From NCBI RefSeq assembly GCF_006443685.1, contig NZ_VFYP01000001.1, forward strand, positions 2,604,001 through 2,668,000: 64,000 nt of DNA. Direction: 5' to 3'. Numbering within the stretch: the first letter of the stretch is position 1; each line of letters begins with the position of its first letter. A model generated the notes under the pieces. The model saw only the letters and a program-made list of their open reading frames with translations. It was not told the origin of the DNA and searched no databases. Position numbers and translations under genes: made by a program. Source of the DNA: Rhizobium glycinendophyticum. Lineage in GTDB: Bacteria; Pseudomonadota; Alphaproteobacteria; Rhizobiales; Rhizobiaceae. Below, piece by piece: positions 1 through 8,323 of the stretch.

Positions 1-591
1 CAATGCGGCGCAGATCACGGCCGCGACGGACAGCTGGAAGGCCGTCTGTGCCGAACCCTCACTCTCGACTCGGACGGTCGCAGCAACGTCACGATTGACC
101 TTGATGATCTCCTCAAGCGCCGCACCGGCTTCGCCGCCGATCGGCACCATCTTGGCTATCGTGTCCTTGGCTTGGTAGATCTTCGAGGTCAGCGCCTGCT
201 CAATGAAACTCTGACCGAGCGCCTGATACTGCGCCACCTTGTCCTTGAACACGTCAAAATGCTGGCGAACCGTCGGCAGCACGATCATCGTGTCAAAGCT
301 CTGGATGGAAGCATCGAGCTTCTCGCTTGCTGCATTGGCAGCATCCACCAGTTTCCGCTTCTCGCCGGCATTGCTGGAATTGAGGATCATGAGGTTCAGA
401 CGGCGAACTTCGCCGAGCTGCGTCTCGATCGCAGCGATCTGAATGGACCGCTCCATGCGACCACCCAGTTCGCCGATCTGGTCGCTCATGCCGTTTACCG
501 AATGGATGGCAATACTGCCCTGGACCAGCGAGACGATGACCATGAGGCCGAAGAGGAGCGGCAAGAGGGTTTTAATCTTGAGTTTTTTCAC
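1..591 (-). CDS. Methyl-accepting chemotaxis protein, N-terminal part (truncated by window edge)
   Basis: The frame is open from a GTG at 591 to base 1, giving 197 codons without a stop. The protein starts with a short basic stretch and a hydrophobic segment at about residues 9-30, followed by a long helical region rich in Ala, Gln, Glu and Lys. A second hydrophobic segment starts near residue 184, at the edge. This is the layout of a four-helix-bundle (4HB_MCP) periplasmic sensor between two membrane helices. The HAMP and signalling domains would lie outside the window. Such receptors pass ligand signals to CheA/CheW at the inner membrane. No strong ribosome site precedes the GTG, so the exact start is uncertain; the frame stays open only to about 624. 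Confidence 0.75.
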   Translation of the reverse strand, partial: MKKLKIKTLLPLLFGLMVIVSLVQGSIAIHSVNGMSDQIGELGGRMERSIQIAAIETQLGEVRRLNLMILNSSNAGEKRKLVDAANAASEKLDASIQSFDTMIVLPTVRQHFDVFKDKVAQYQALGQSFIEQALTSKIYQAKDTIAKMVPIGGEAGAALEEIIKVNRDVAATVRVESEGSAQTAFQLSVAAVICAAL

Positions 592-799
592 GACTGAAAT
601 CCGCGCTTGAAACAGGAACCGGAATCACAACGACCCCGGCCTCTCCGTGACAGCCCGGCTCTGAACAAAACCTTACTCGGCCGGGGGCACTTCTTGCCTT
701 CCTCCTTGCAGCCAGTCTCTCATGAAAAACAAATGCCTAAGAGAAAAGGGGCATTTCTGCCCCCATTCATTGTCCCGGACCGTCGTGCAAGGCGGCGGA

Positions 800-2716
800 T
801 CACTCCGCCGCCTCCTCCGATGCCTCGTCCAGCGCCTTGGCCGCCTCTTCTGCGCGCAGCGTCTTCGCCTGCTCTTCGTCCGGATCGGTCTGGTCCGGCA
901 AGAAGCCGCCGGACTGGCGGTTCCAGAGGTCGGCATAGATGCCGCCGGTCTGGACCAATTGCTGATGCGTGCCTTCTTCCACGATCCGGCCCTTGTCGAG
1001 CACGATCAGCCGGTCCATCTGCGTCAAAGTGGAGAGCCGGTGGGCGATCGCGATCACGGTCTTGTCCTCGATCAGCTTGAACAGGCTTTCCTGGATCGCG
1101 GCCTCGACTTCCGAGTCGAGCGCAGACGTTGCCTCGTCCAGGATCAGGATCGGCGCGTCCTTGAGAAAGACGCGGGCAATCGCGATCCGCTGCCTTTGGC
1201 CACCGGAGAGCTTCACCCCGCGCTCGCCGACATGGGCGTCAAGACCAACGCGGCCCTGCTGGTCGGCAAGTGCCTGGATGAAGTCCCAGGCATTGGCCCG
1301 CTTCGCCGCCTCGATCACCTCGGCATCGCTGGCATCCGGCCGACCATAGGCGATGTTCTCGCGGATCGAACGGTGCAGCAGAGACGTGTCCTGGGTAACG
1401 ACGCCAACAAGCGCGCGAAGACTGTCCTGGCTCACCTGCGAGATATCCTGCCCATCGATCAGGATTTTTCCCTTCTCGATATCGTAGAAGCGCAGGAGCA
1501 GGTTCATCAGCGTCGTCTTGCCGGCACCCGAGCGCCCGACGAGACCGACCTTCTCACCAGCCTTGATCGTCAGCGAGAAGCCTTCGATGACGCCCTTCTG
1601 CTTGCCATAGTGGAAGCGTACGCCGTCATAGACGATCTCCCCCCTCGGCGCGGCAAGCGCCTTGGCCTGTGGCTCATCGACGATGTCATGCGGCTTGGTC
1701 ATCATGCCCATGCCGTCATAGACAGTGCCTATGTTCTCAAAGAGGGCCGCGACTTCCCACATGATCCATTGCGACATCCCGTTGATCCGCATGGAAAGCC
1801 CGATCGCAACCGCAATCGCCCCGACCGTGACATTGCCGTTCAGCCAGAACCAGATGCCGAGGCCAGCGACTGCGAACTGCACAATGGCATTGTTGATGTC
1901 GACGCAGATGTTGAGCAGCGAAATCTGCCGCATCTGCCGGTGCACCGTGCCAAGGAAGGCATCCATGCCTTCCCGTGCATAGGTCTCCTCGCGCCCGGCA
2001 TGCGAGAACAACTTAACCGTGCCGATATTGGTATAGCTGTCGACGATCCGCCCCGTCATCATCGAGCGGGCATCGGCCTGCTCGCTCGACAACCGGCGAA
2101 GCTTCGGAATGAAATTGCGCAGGATGAGCGCATAAACGATCAGCCAGACCACCAGCGGGACGCCGAGTCGCCAGTCGACGGAAGCGACCAGCGCCAGCAT
2201 CGAGACGAAAAAGGTGACAGCGTAGATGAAGACGTCGATGATCTTCATCACGCTTTCCCGGATCGACAGCGCCGTCTGCATGACCTTGGTTGAGACCCGG
2301 CCAGCAAACTCGTTGGCGAAGAAGGTCATCGAATGCCTGAGCAGGAAGCGATGCATCTGCCAGCGTGCGATCATCGGGAAATTGCCGGCCAGCACCTGAT
2401 GCATCGTGACGGTATGAACGACACCGATGGCCGGCAGACCGATCAACAGCAGTGCCGCCATACCGATCAGCGTATGCCCTTCCGTCTGCAGGAAGGTCGC
2501 CCGATCGGCATTAGACAGCCAGTCGACGATGTTGCCGAGGAACTGGTAGAGAAACACTTCCGCAACCGCAATCAGCCCCGAGCACAAGCCCAGCAGCAGA
2601 AGCCACGGCCAGGCCGGTTTTGTATAGTGCCAGCAGAATGCGACGAGCCCCTTCGGCGGCAGGGTGGGTTCGCCCTCCGGATAGGCATTCAGGCGGTTTT
2701 CAAACCACGAGAACAT
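800..2716 (-). CDS. ABC exporter, fused membrane and ATP-binding domains
   Basis: A half-transporter of 638 residues. The N-terminal half (about 30-330) carries the hydrophobic helices of a type I exporter. The C-terminal half is the ATPase, with Walker A GRSGAGKTT at about 394-402, the LSGGQ signature near 503 and Walker B ILILDEATSALD. It would work as a dimer in the inner membrane (MsbA/MdlB-like); the substrate cannot be told from sequence. The ATG at 2716 was chosen because GGAG lies 8 bases upstream and the product begins MFSWFENRL; an in-frame upstream start at 2770 has no such support. The C-terminal tail is rich in Glu and Ala. A close paralogue lies at 56250-58082. Confidence 0.9.
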   Translation of the reverse strand: MFSWFENRLNAYPEGEPTLPPKGLVAFCWHYTKPAWPWLLLLGLCSGLIAVAEVFLYQFLGNIVDWLSNADRATFLQTEGHTLIGMAALLLIGLPAIGVVHTVTMHQVLAGNFPMIARWQMHRFLLRHSMTFFANEFAGRVSTKVMQTALSIRESVMKIIDVFIYAVTFFVSMLALVASVDWRLGVPLVVWLIVYALILRNFIPKLRRLSSEQADARSMMTGRIVDSYTNIGTVKLFSHAGREETYAREGMDAFLGTVHRQMRQISLLNICVDINNAIVQFAVAGLGIWFWLNGNVTVGAIAVAIGLSMRINGMSQWIMWEVAALFENIGTVYDGMGMMTKPHDIVDEPQAKALAAPRGEIVYDGVRFHYGKQKGVIEGFSLTIKAGEKVGLVGRSGAGKTTLMNLLLRFYDIEKGKILIDGQDISQVSQDSLRALVGVVTQDTSLLHRSIRENIAYGRPDASDAEVIEAAKRANAWDFIQALADQQGRVGLDAHVGERGVKLSGGQRQRIAIARVFLKDAPILILDEATSALDSEVEAAIQESLFKLIEDKTVIAIAHRLSTLTQMDRLIVLDKGRIVEEGTHQQLVQTGGIYADLWNRQSGGFLPDQTDPDEEQAKTLRAEEAAKALDEASEEAAE

Positions 2717-3103
2717 GGGAATGACTCCAGCAATTGAAGCGCAGACAGACCCCGTTTGCAGGCGTCGCAAATGCGCAGAAATCTCAATGATTGAGGCCGG
2801 TTACGGCCGCAGGATGAATCTGTTTGAGAAATGGGGCGAAAGGTTCGCCGTCACGCCGCCATAAAAAGCTGTCGCGGCCGGGGCAGCATACCGAATTGAT
2901 CCATCGAAGGCCCTCCCGCTTGCGTGTTGAACAGGCCCCTCTTCTATCTCCGACCTGTTCCAATTTCCAGCCGTGCCGCGAACGGGCGAGACATTCGGTC
3001 GCAACTGTTGCTCCGGCACCACAGCCGTTACCTCCACGTCCAGACGCTCCCAGCGGGGGCCGCACCCTTGAGCCGTCGCATCGCCTGCCGTAAGAACGGC
3101 GCC
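2717..3103. other. Intergenic region between ABC exporter and trmL
   Basis: This 387-base stretch separates the two divergently transcribed genes and should hold both promoters. Short open frames cross it but they have no plausible ribosome site and no recognisable product. I see no strong hairpin or repeat. Confidence 0.5.
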
Positions 3104-3568
3104 ATGACCGACCTGCGCATAGCCCTCTACCAGCCCGACATTCCCGGCAATACCGGCACCATCCTCAGGCTTGCCGCCTGCCTCGCCTTGACCGTCGACA
3201 TCATCGAGCCGGCCGGCTTCGTGCTGTCCGACAAGAACCTGAAGCGCGCCGGCATGGATTATCTCGCCAGCGCCGTCATGGTGCGCCACATCAACTGGGA
3301 GCACTTCAACGCGTGGCGCCGTGAGCAAGGCCGCCGCCTTGTGCTTGCCTCCACCCGAGCAGCAATTCCCTACACGCGCTTCGATTATCAGCCTGATGAC
3401 ATCCTGCTGTTCGGCCGCGAAAGTGCCGGCGTGCCTGACCATGTCCACGACATGGCGGATGCCCGCGTCATCATTCCCATGGTCGAGGGCCAGCGTTCGA
3501 TCAACGTCGCCATGTCCGCCGCCATGATCACGGGCGAAGCCCTGCGTCAGACCAATGTCGCATCCTGA
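3104..3568 (+). CDS. trmL: tRNA (cytidine(34)-2'-O)-methyltransferase
   Basis: A protein of 154 residues, the usual length for TrmL, which methylates the ribose of the wobble base in leucine tRNAs using S-adenosylmethionine. All three SPOUT trefoil-knot motifs are visible: the N-terminal PDIPGNTGTILRLAA motif with the conserved Asn, the central LLFGRESAGVP, and the C-terminal IIPMVEGQRSINVAMSAAM. The frame is open further upstream, but the homology begins at MTDLRIALYQP, so the ATG at 3104 is taken as the start. It stands alone, divergent from the ABC exporter. Confidence 0.93.
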   Translation: MTDLRIALYQPDIPGNTGTILRLAACLALTVDIIEPAGFVLSDKNLKRAGMDYLASAVMVRHINWEHFNAWRREQGRRLVLASTRAAIPYTRFDYQPDDILLFGRESAGVPDHVHDMADARVIIPMVEGQRSINVAMSAAMITGEALRQTNVAS

Positions 3569-3720
3569 AGTGCCGTAAACAGGCATCCGTCAAGGCGGGC
3601 TCGTCTCGAACCGGCTATCCTTGATCCCGCGCGAGGCTCGGCAGCCGGGGATTATAACGGCATTTGCTAAATCATCCGAACCGCGATATGTTGCAACGCA
3701 GCAAAACACGGGAGTTGGAC

Positions 3721-5022
3721 ATGTTTGAAACAGCATTCGCCCTTGGACTGACCCAGTTTGCACGATCCCTCAGCCTGCCGGAACGCGTCCGTCACCGCAC
3801 CGCGCGGAACGCCGCGCTCGAGCCCTGGCGCCTGCGCAACACCGGCCTCGACGCGCTCTACTATGACGTCAAGGCGCTGACTTCAGACGAAACCTTCTAC
3901 ATCAGCGACAGCCTTGCTTCCGAAGGCCTGATCATGATCGTCCCGCCCACGGGTGGTCCGATGCTCACCATCTGCGACAGCGTCGAGGAATATCGCCTGC
4001 GCGGCGGCCGCGACGTGCATGCGCTCGCCGTTGCCGGCATGGGCGGCTCGGCCATCGGCGCTGCCGCCTTTGCCCGCAACGTGGCCAACGCCATCGGCGA
4101 ACCCGTGGCCGCCGTCGTCTCCGGCTACGGCCTTGGCGACATCGTCAACGAGGCGATCGGCGGCGCCTTTCTCTTCGGCTGGCTCGGCCATATCAGGAGC
4201 AATCTCGAAGTGATCGACGACGTCGTCGGCCGCCCCAAGCTGGGCGCCTATGGCAATAGAGATGAGGATGGCGATGGCAAGAAGAGCCGCGGCCTCGACG
4301 CCGATACCGTCTCCAGCCTGCTGGCCGATCCCTCCTTCTCTTTCACCCTGATTGCCGGCCACTCCCGCGGCAACCGGGTGATCGCCGATGCGCTCCATGC
4401 GCTGAAAGCAAGCGACCCCACCCGGCTGGATACTCTCGCCAACACCGCCCGCATCGTCACCTTCGGCGGCCGCATCAAGATGCCGGACGCCTTTGCAGAT
4501 ATCACCGATGTTGTTGGCGAACTCGACTGGTTCGGCGAAATCAACTCCCGGCCAAAGATCGCGACGGATATCCGCGTTCCCTTCTGCGGCCATTCGACCA
4601 ATACCGACATGCCGGGCGCCATCAAGGTGACGAAGATCATCACGGATATCCTCGCCGGCCACATCGTTCAGGCGCCAGAACCGCATGGCGAGGAGACCGC
4701 AGAGGCCGGCGTCTCCGCCCCCTCAGCAATCGCCCTGCCCGCACCGGATCAGGCGGTCGAAGCCTTGGTCGAGGAACCGCTGCCCGCCATGGCGGCGCCC
4801 GACGCACAACGGGCAGAGCCCGTGGCCGAAGGGACAATCGACACGCCGATCGTAGCCGAAGCCGCACCGACACTTGCCTCTGACACCCCCGTGGCCATGG
4901 AAACCGCTGCCGGAGTACTGCCGGGAACCCCGGTCGCGAGTGAGCCGGACCAAACGGCCCCGACGGGGGCCCGGAAGCCTCCCCTGAAGTCCGGTCCGAA
5001 GAAGCCCCGCACCCGTCGCTGA
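3721..5022 (+). CDS. Protein with lipase-like GHSRG motif and a long Ala/Pro tail
   Basis: 433 residues, function not recognised. The start at 3721 has an excellent ribosome site (GGGAG, 6 bases upstream), better than the in-frame ATG/TTG codons before it. Residues 213-217 read GHSRG, preceded by a hydrophobic strand (SFTLIAGHS), which fits the nucleophile elbow of an alpha/beta hydrolase with Ser215; His291 in CGHSTNTD could be the catalytic histidine. A glycine-rich stretch lies at 104-117. From about residue 318 the protein becomes a low-complexity tail of Ala, Pro, Glu and Val ending in basic residues (KKPRTRR). There is no signal peptide. I infer a hydrolase-fold domain with a disordered tail; activity is unproven. 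Confidence 0.8.
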   Translation: MFETAFALGLTQFARSLSLPERVRHRTARNAALEPWRLRNTGLDALYYDVKALTSDETFYISDSLASEGLIMIVPPTGGPMLTICDSVEEYRLRGGRDVHALAVAGMGGSAIGAAAFARNVANAIGEPVAAVVSGYGLGDIVNEAIGGAFLFGWLGHIRSNLEVIDDVVGRPKLGAYGNRDEDGDGKKSRGLDADTVSSLLADPSFSFTLIAGHSRGNRVIADALHALKASDPTRLDTLANTARIVTFGGRIKMPDAFADITDVVGELDWFGEINSRPKIATDIRVPFCGHSTNTDMPGAIKVTKIITDILAGHIVQAPEPHGEETAEAGVSAPSAIALPAPDQAVEALVEEPLPAMAAPDAQRAEPVAEGTIDTPIVAEAAPTLASDTPVAMETAAGVLPGTPVASEPDQTAPTGARKPPLKSGPKKPRTRR

Positions 5023-5029
5023 CGGGTGC
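5009..5029. terminator. Perfect 9-bp hairpin over the stop codon
   Basis: GCACCCGTC and GACGGGTGC pair around a 3-base loop, and the stop codon of the upstream gene lies in the hairpin. There is no T-run, so this could be a weak or Rho-assisted terminator between two convergent genes. Confidence 0.35.
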
Positions 5030-5065
5030 CCCAGCCGAAGCAGAAAACTCAGGCACGGATTCGTC

Positions 5066-6049
5066 TTACGGGTAGATCTTCAACCAGCCTGCCATGGAGG
5101 CGTTGGTGATGTTGAGGCCCGATTCCTGCAGCTGCGACTGCGCCTCCACAGCCATGCGCTTGGCGTCATGATCGCCGAGATCGCTGCGCACGCGGCTTTC
5201 GGTCCCCAGATCGCCTGCCCGCGCAAGTCCCTCGATGAAGCCGTCATCTCCAGATATCTGGTTGCGCACAGCGCTGACTTCGGCGCTCGCCCCCACCATG
5301 TCGATCAGCACGCGGTTGAGCGCCGAGATCATCCCGTCGATCTGGTCGGAACTTGTCCCGGCATCAATGCGGACCTCCTGTGCGCTCGACCGGTTCGGCA
5401 CGGAGGAGTTCGCGTCCATAAGGTAATAATCATAGGGCACGCCGCTCATGCTCGTGCCCGCATAGGCTCGGGTGAGCAGACCGTCGTCGGCTTTCTCCTT
5501 CGACACCAGCGTTGCCTGAGCGGTATCGAAATCGATCATGTTGATCGACAGTTCTCCCTGATCGCCCGTCGAGACCGAGGCGAGCAGTGAGGCGACCTTC
5601 GGCTGCTGACCGGCGCCCACCTGCAGCCAGTTCTCACCGTTGAACGCGCTGTCGTCGATGACCTCCGAGAGCCTCGCCTTCATCGTGTCGATCTCGGCAT
5701 TGATCGCCGACTTGTTGGCACCGACAGCCTTGGCCTGCACCAGCTTCTGCTGGATCCGGCCCACGATTTCGGTCGCCTGTTCCAGACCAACCGCCGCGGT
5801 ATCGGTGACAGCAGCTGCACGCCCATTGGCATCCTGAACGCTGCCGAGTGACAGGCTGGAAGCGCTGAAGGTTGTGGGGATGGACCAATAGGCTGTGTTG
5901 CTCTCCGGTGTCGTTGGAGCCCCCGTCTTGGCGGGAGCCGCCGCGTCACGGACAGAGGCTGTCTGGCGCACACGCTCAAGCGCCTTCGACGACGTATCGA
6001 GCATCGAAGCAGAACTGGCCGAAGTCAGATTGAACCCGACTGATGTCAT
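5066..6049 (-). CDS. Divergent flagellin-like protein (orphan)
   Basis: 327 residues. The centre (about 85-140) reads like the flagellin D0/D1 coiled region: EQATEIVGRIQQKLVQAKAVG followed by an INAEIDTMKARL segment and a FNGENWL motif of the kind seen in rhizobial flagellins. The last 40 residues form a second amphipathic helix (AVEAQSQLQESGLNITNAS) like the flagellin C-terminus. The N-terminus differs from normal rhizobial flagellins: the first 80 residues are rich in Ser, Ala and Thr with little helix signature. No other flagellar gene lies in the window. AAGG sits just before the ATG. It may be a minor filament protein, a hook-associated protein or a repurposed paralogue. Confidence 0.75.
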   Translation of the reverse strand: MTSVGFNLTSASSASMLDTSSKALERVRQTASVRDAAAPAKTGAPTTPESNTAYWSIPTTFSASSLSLGSVQDANGRAAAVTDTAAVGLEQATEIVGRIQQKLVQAKAVGANKSAINAEIDTMKARLSEVIDDSAFNGENWLQVGAGQQPKVASLLASVSTGDQGELSINMIDFDTAQATLVSKEKADDGLLTRAYAGTSMSGVPYDYYLMDANSSVPNRSSAQEVRIDAGTSSDQIDGMISALNRVLIDMVGASAEVSAVRNQISGDDGFIEGLARAGDLGTESRVRSDLGDHDAKRMAVEAQSQLQESGLNITNASMAGWLKIYP

Positions 6050-6203
6050 GGGAAAACCTTGTGTCGCATCTCATGTCGCACCGGCACCGGGATCATCCCG
6101 GCTGTGTGACATCCAACATGCCATCAAGGTTTTGTCTTTCGCTTACCCGGAAAGCAGGCATTTTAGCGAATATCCACTTTGCGCAGGAATGAGACACGCC
6201 CCG

Positions 6204-6464
6204 TCAGTCGGCGGACGGCAGACGCCGCATGGTGAACTCGATCTGGTCGCCCTCAAGCTGGCGCCAGCTCTCCACTTCCGTCCAGTAGGCGGCTTTTGGG
6301 AAATCATCGAACCATTCGCGGGCCTTGGCGCGTGCCTCCTCGCGCGTCAGACAATAGGTTTCACGCACGAACTGGCTGCTGCTGCGCCCGGATGCCGCCG
6401 CGCGGTGGTCCGCAATGCACTTCTTGAGGCCGTTGAACTTGGGCGGGCCGGGCATCTTCGTCAT
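6204..6464 (-). CDS. Small hypothetical protein
   Basis: 86 residues, no known domain recognised. I place the start at the ATG at 6464 (MTKMPGPPKFNGL) because AGGG lies 5 bases upstream; an in-frame start at 6500 would add 12 residues with no ribosome site. The protein is basic in the first half (KKCIADHRAAASGRSSSQF) and contains CLTREEARAKAREWFDDFPKAAYW, a helical and aromatic segment. It is transcribed away from hemF across a short intergenic region. Confidence 0.65.
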   Translation of the reverse strand: MTKMPGPPKFNGLKKCIADHRAAASGRSSSQFVRETYCLTREEARAKAREWFDDFPKAAYWTEVESWRQLEGDQIEFTMRRLPSAD

Positions 6465-6601
6465 GGCATCCCTCGCATGGGCAAAGTTTAGACCAGACAA
6501 AACCGCAAGGCGAGTCGATTTTCATGGAACACTTGGGGCGCCATATGGCAGGGACGGCCCCGACCTGATATTCGGGGAGCGGAATACGCGCGGGGGACAA
6601 G

Positions 6602-7516
6602 ATGCAGCGACCGGATCTGCCAAAGGAATTGCCTGACGACATCGAGGGCAAGAAGCTTGCCGCTCGTGCCTGGTTTGAAAGCCTGCGCGACACGATCTGC
6701 GCATCCTTCGAGGCGCTGGAAGACGAACTGACGGGCCCCCTCTCCGACCGCGAACCCGGACGCTTCACGCAGAAGGACTGGCTACGCGAAGAGGGCAAGG
6801 GCGGCGGCGGCCGCATGTCGATGATGGAGGGCCGGGTCTTCGAGAAAGTCGGCGTCCACACCTCGACCGTTCATGGCGAATTCTCGCCGGAATTTCGCAA
6901 GCAGATGCCGGGTGCAGAGGAAGATCCCCGCTTCTGGGCCTCGGGCATTTCGCTGATCGCTCACCCGGTCAATCCCAACGTTCCGACCGTTCACATGAAC
7001 ACCCGCATGGTCGTCACCACCAGCCAGTGGTTCGGCGGTGGCGCCGACCTCACCCCGGTGCTCGACCGCCGTCGCACGCAGGAAGATCCGGACACCCGGC
7101 TCTTTCACCGCGCCATGGAGATCACCTGTCAGCGCCACCCTGAAGTCGCCGACTATCCCGCCTACAAGCGGTGGTGCGATGAGTACTTCTTCCTGCCCCA
7201 TCGCAACGAGCCGCGGGGCATCGGCGGCATCTTCTTCGACTGGCTCTATCCGCAGCCGGAAAAAGGTGGCTGGGACGCCAATTTCATCTTCGTGCAGGAT
7301 GTCGGCCGGGCCTTCAACATGGTCTACCCGAAGATCGTCCGCTCCAATTTCAACACGCCCTGGACGGAGCAGGATCGCGACGAACAACTGGTCCGTAGAG
7401 GCCGCTATGTCGAGTTCAACCTGCTCTACGACCGCGGCACGATCTTCGGTTTGAAGACCGGCGGCAACGTCGAATCGATCCTGTCTTCGCTCCCTCCGGT
7501 GGTCCGTTACCCCTGA
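6602..7516 (+). CDS. hemF: Oxygen-dependent coproporphyrinogen III oxidase
   Basis: 304 residues, the normal length of HemF, which converts coproporphyrinogen III to protoporphyrinogen IX with O2 in the cytosol (heme biosynthesis). Family signatures are clear: the [20 protein letters not shown] region near residues 63-81, HMNTRMVVT, the [10 protein letters not shown] block, [22 protein letters not shown], and the C-terminal [21 protein letters not shown]. It appears monocistronic. I saw no Fnr-type box in the short upstream region. Confidence 0.96.
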   Translation: MQRPDLPKELPDDIEGKKLAARAWFESLRDTICASFEALEDELTGPLSDREPGRFTQKDWLREEGKGGGGRMSMMEGRVFEKVGVHTSTVHGEFSPEFRKQMPGAEEDPRFWASGISLIAHPVNPNVPTVHMNTRMVVTTSQWFGGGADLTPVLDRRRTQEDPDTRLFHRAMEITCQRHPEVADYPAYKRWCDEYFFLPHRNEPRGIGGIFFDWLYPQPEKGGWDANFIFVQDVGRAFNMVYPKIVRSNFNTPWTEQDRDEQLVRRGRYVEFNLLYDRGTIFGLKTGGNVESILSSLPPVVRYP

Positions 7517-7688
7517 CTCTGAGCGTTAACGCTCACATCCAAACGCTCACGCCGCCTCACGAAAAAGAATGGCCTAGGATTCCGGACAGTTATGATATTT
7601 GCCCGGAAAACTTGACGGTTTGCATTGCGTTCGCCGCGCCGCTTGCCCATGCTGCCTCTCGCACGCAATGTGGAGGAGGAGAGTTGCC

Positions 7689-7964
7689 ATGAACCCGTCC
7701 GGCGCAGTGACCAGTGCCCGAGTGAGTGAACCCGCAGATCGCCCGATCGAGGCGCCCGAGTTGATTGATCGGCTGGCGGAAAAACTGCGAGCGTCGAGTG
7801 ATGTTGACCTGCCGCATTCCTACTTCGTCGAACAGGTGAGACTTGGTCTGGCAGGGGCCGATCTCACAGACCACGCCGCAGCCAATGCCATCGAAACCGG
7901 CGCCCATCGCGGCAAGACTGCGGCCAACCAGTCGGTCTTTAACGCCTGGGCAAGACCCGACTGA
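7689..7964 (+). CDS. Small hypothetical protein
   Basis: 91 residues, function not recognised. The ATG at 7689 follows a strong purine-rich ribosome site (GGAGGAGGAGAG). The product is soluble and mildly acidic, with one helical stretch (APELIDRLAEKLRA) and no signal peptide or cysteine. A strong intrinsic terminator lies 32 bases downstream, which supports a real single-gene transcript. Confidence 0.65.
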   Translation: MNPSGAVTSARVSEPADRPIEAPELIDRLAEKLRASSDVDLPHSYFVEQVRLGLAGADLTDHAAANAIETGAHRGKTAANQSVFNAWARPD

Positions 7965-7995
7965 CCCATACCAGATCCACCGCGCATCCACCCTC

Positions 7996-8023
7996 GCCCG
8001 CAGCCATCTGCGGGCACTTTTTT
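7996..8023 (+). terminator. Intrinsic terminator
   Basis: An 8-bp perfect stem (GCCCGCAG with CTGCGGGC) with a 4-base loop is followed by a run of six Ts. It ends the transcript of the small gene at 7689-7964. Confidence 0.85.
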
Positions 8024-8095
8024 AGGCGCGAGCGTCAGAACAAAACTTCGTCGCTCTCGTTAGGTCTCCAGGGAGTATCCGAAGGAGGAACCGTC

Positions 8096-8305
8096 ATGAA
8101 AACCTTTGAATGTGGAACGCTGGTACCGGGTTGCGACTGGCATACCCGCGCCGAGGAAGAGGCGGAAGTGGTGCGCCGCGCGGTGGAGCATCTCCGCACG
8201 ACCCACGGCGAGGACATCATTCGGCCAGCTATGGTCGAGAATATCAAGAGCCGTATCCGCGACCGTCAGCAAGGTCAGCGCGAAGAGCAGCAGACTGTAG
8301 TCTGA
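8096..8305 (+). CDS. DUF1059 small protein
   Basis: 69 residues matching the DUF1059 pattern: an N-terminal MKTFECG, then VPGCDW, then an acidic helix and a H-x(4)-HG segment (VEHLRTTHGED). Proteins of this family are small, with conserved Cys and His residues that suggest metal binding, but the role is unknown. The start has a textbook ribosome site (AAGGAGG, 7 bases upstream). It is convergent with cca. Confidence 0.85.
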   Translation: MKTFECGTLVPGCDWHTRAEEEAEVVRRAVEHLRTTHGEDIIRPAMVENIKSRIRDRQQGQREEQQTVV

Positions 8306-8323
8306 CGTTTCGCCCGCCGCAGA

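Noticed and set aside
722..2293. Long plus-strand open frame opposite the first ABC exporter
   Set aside because: It is the antisense shadow of a high-GC gene with clear ABC motifs on the minus strand; no ribosome site or known domain.
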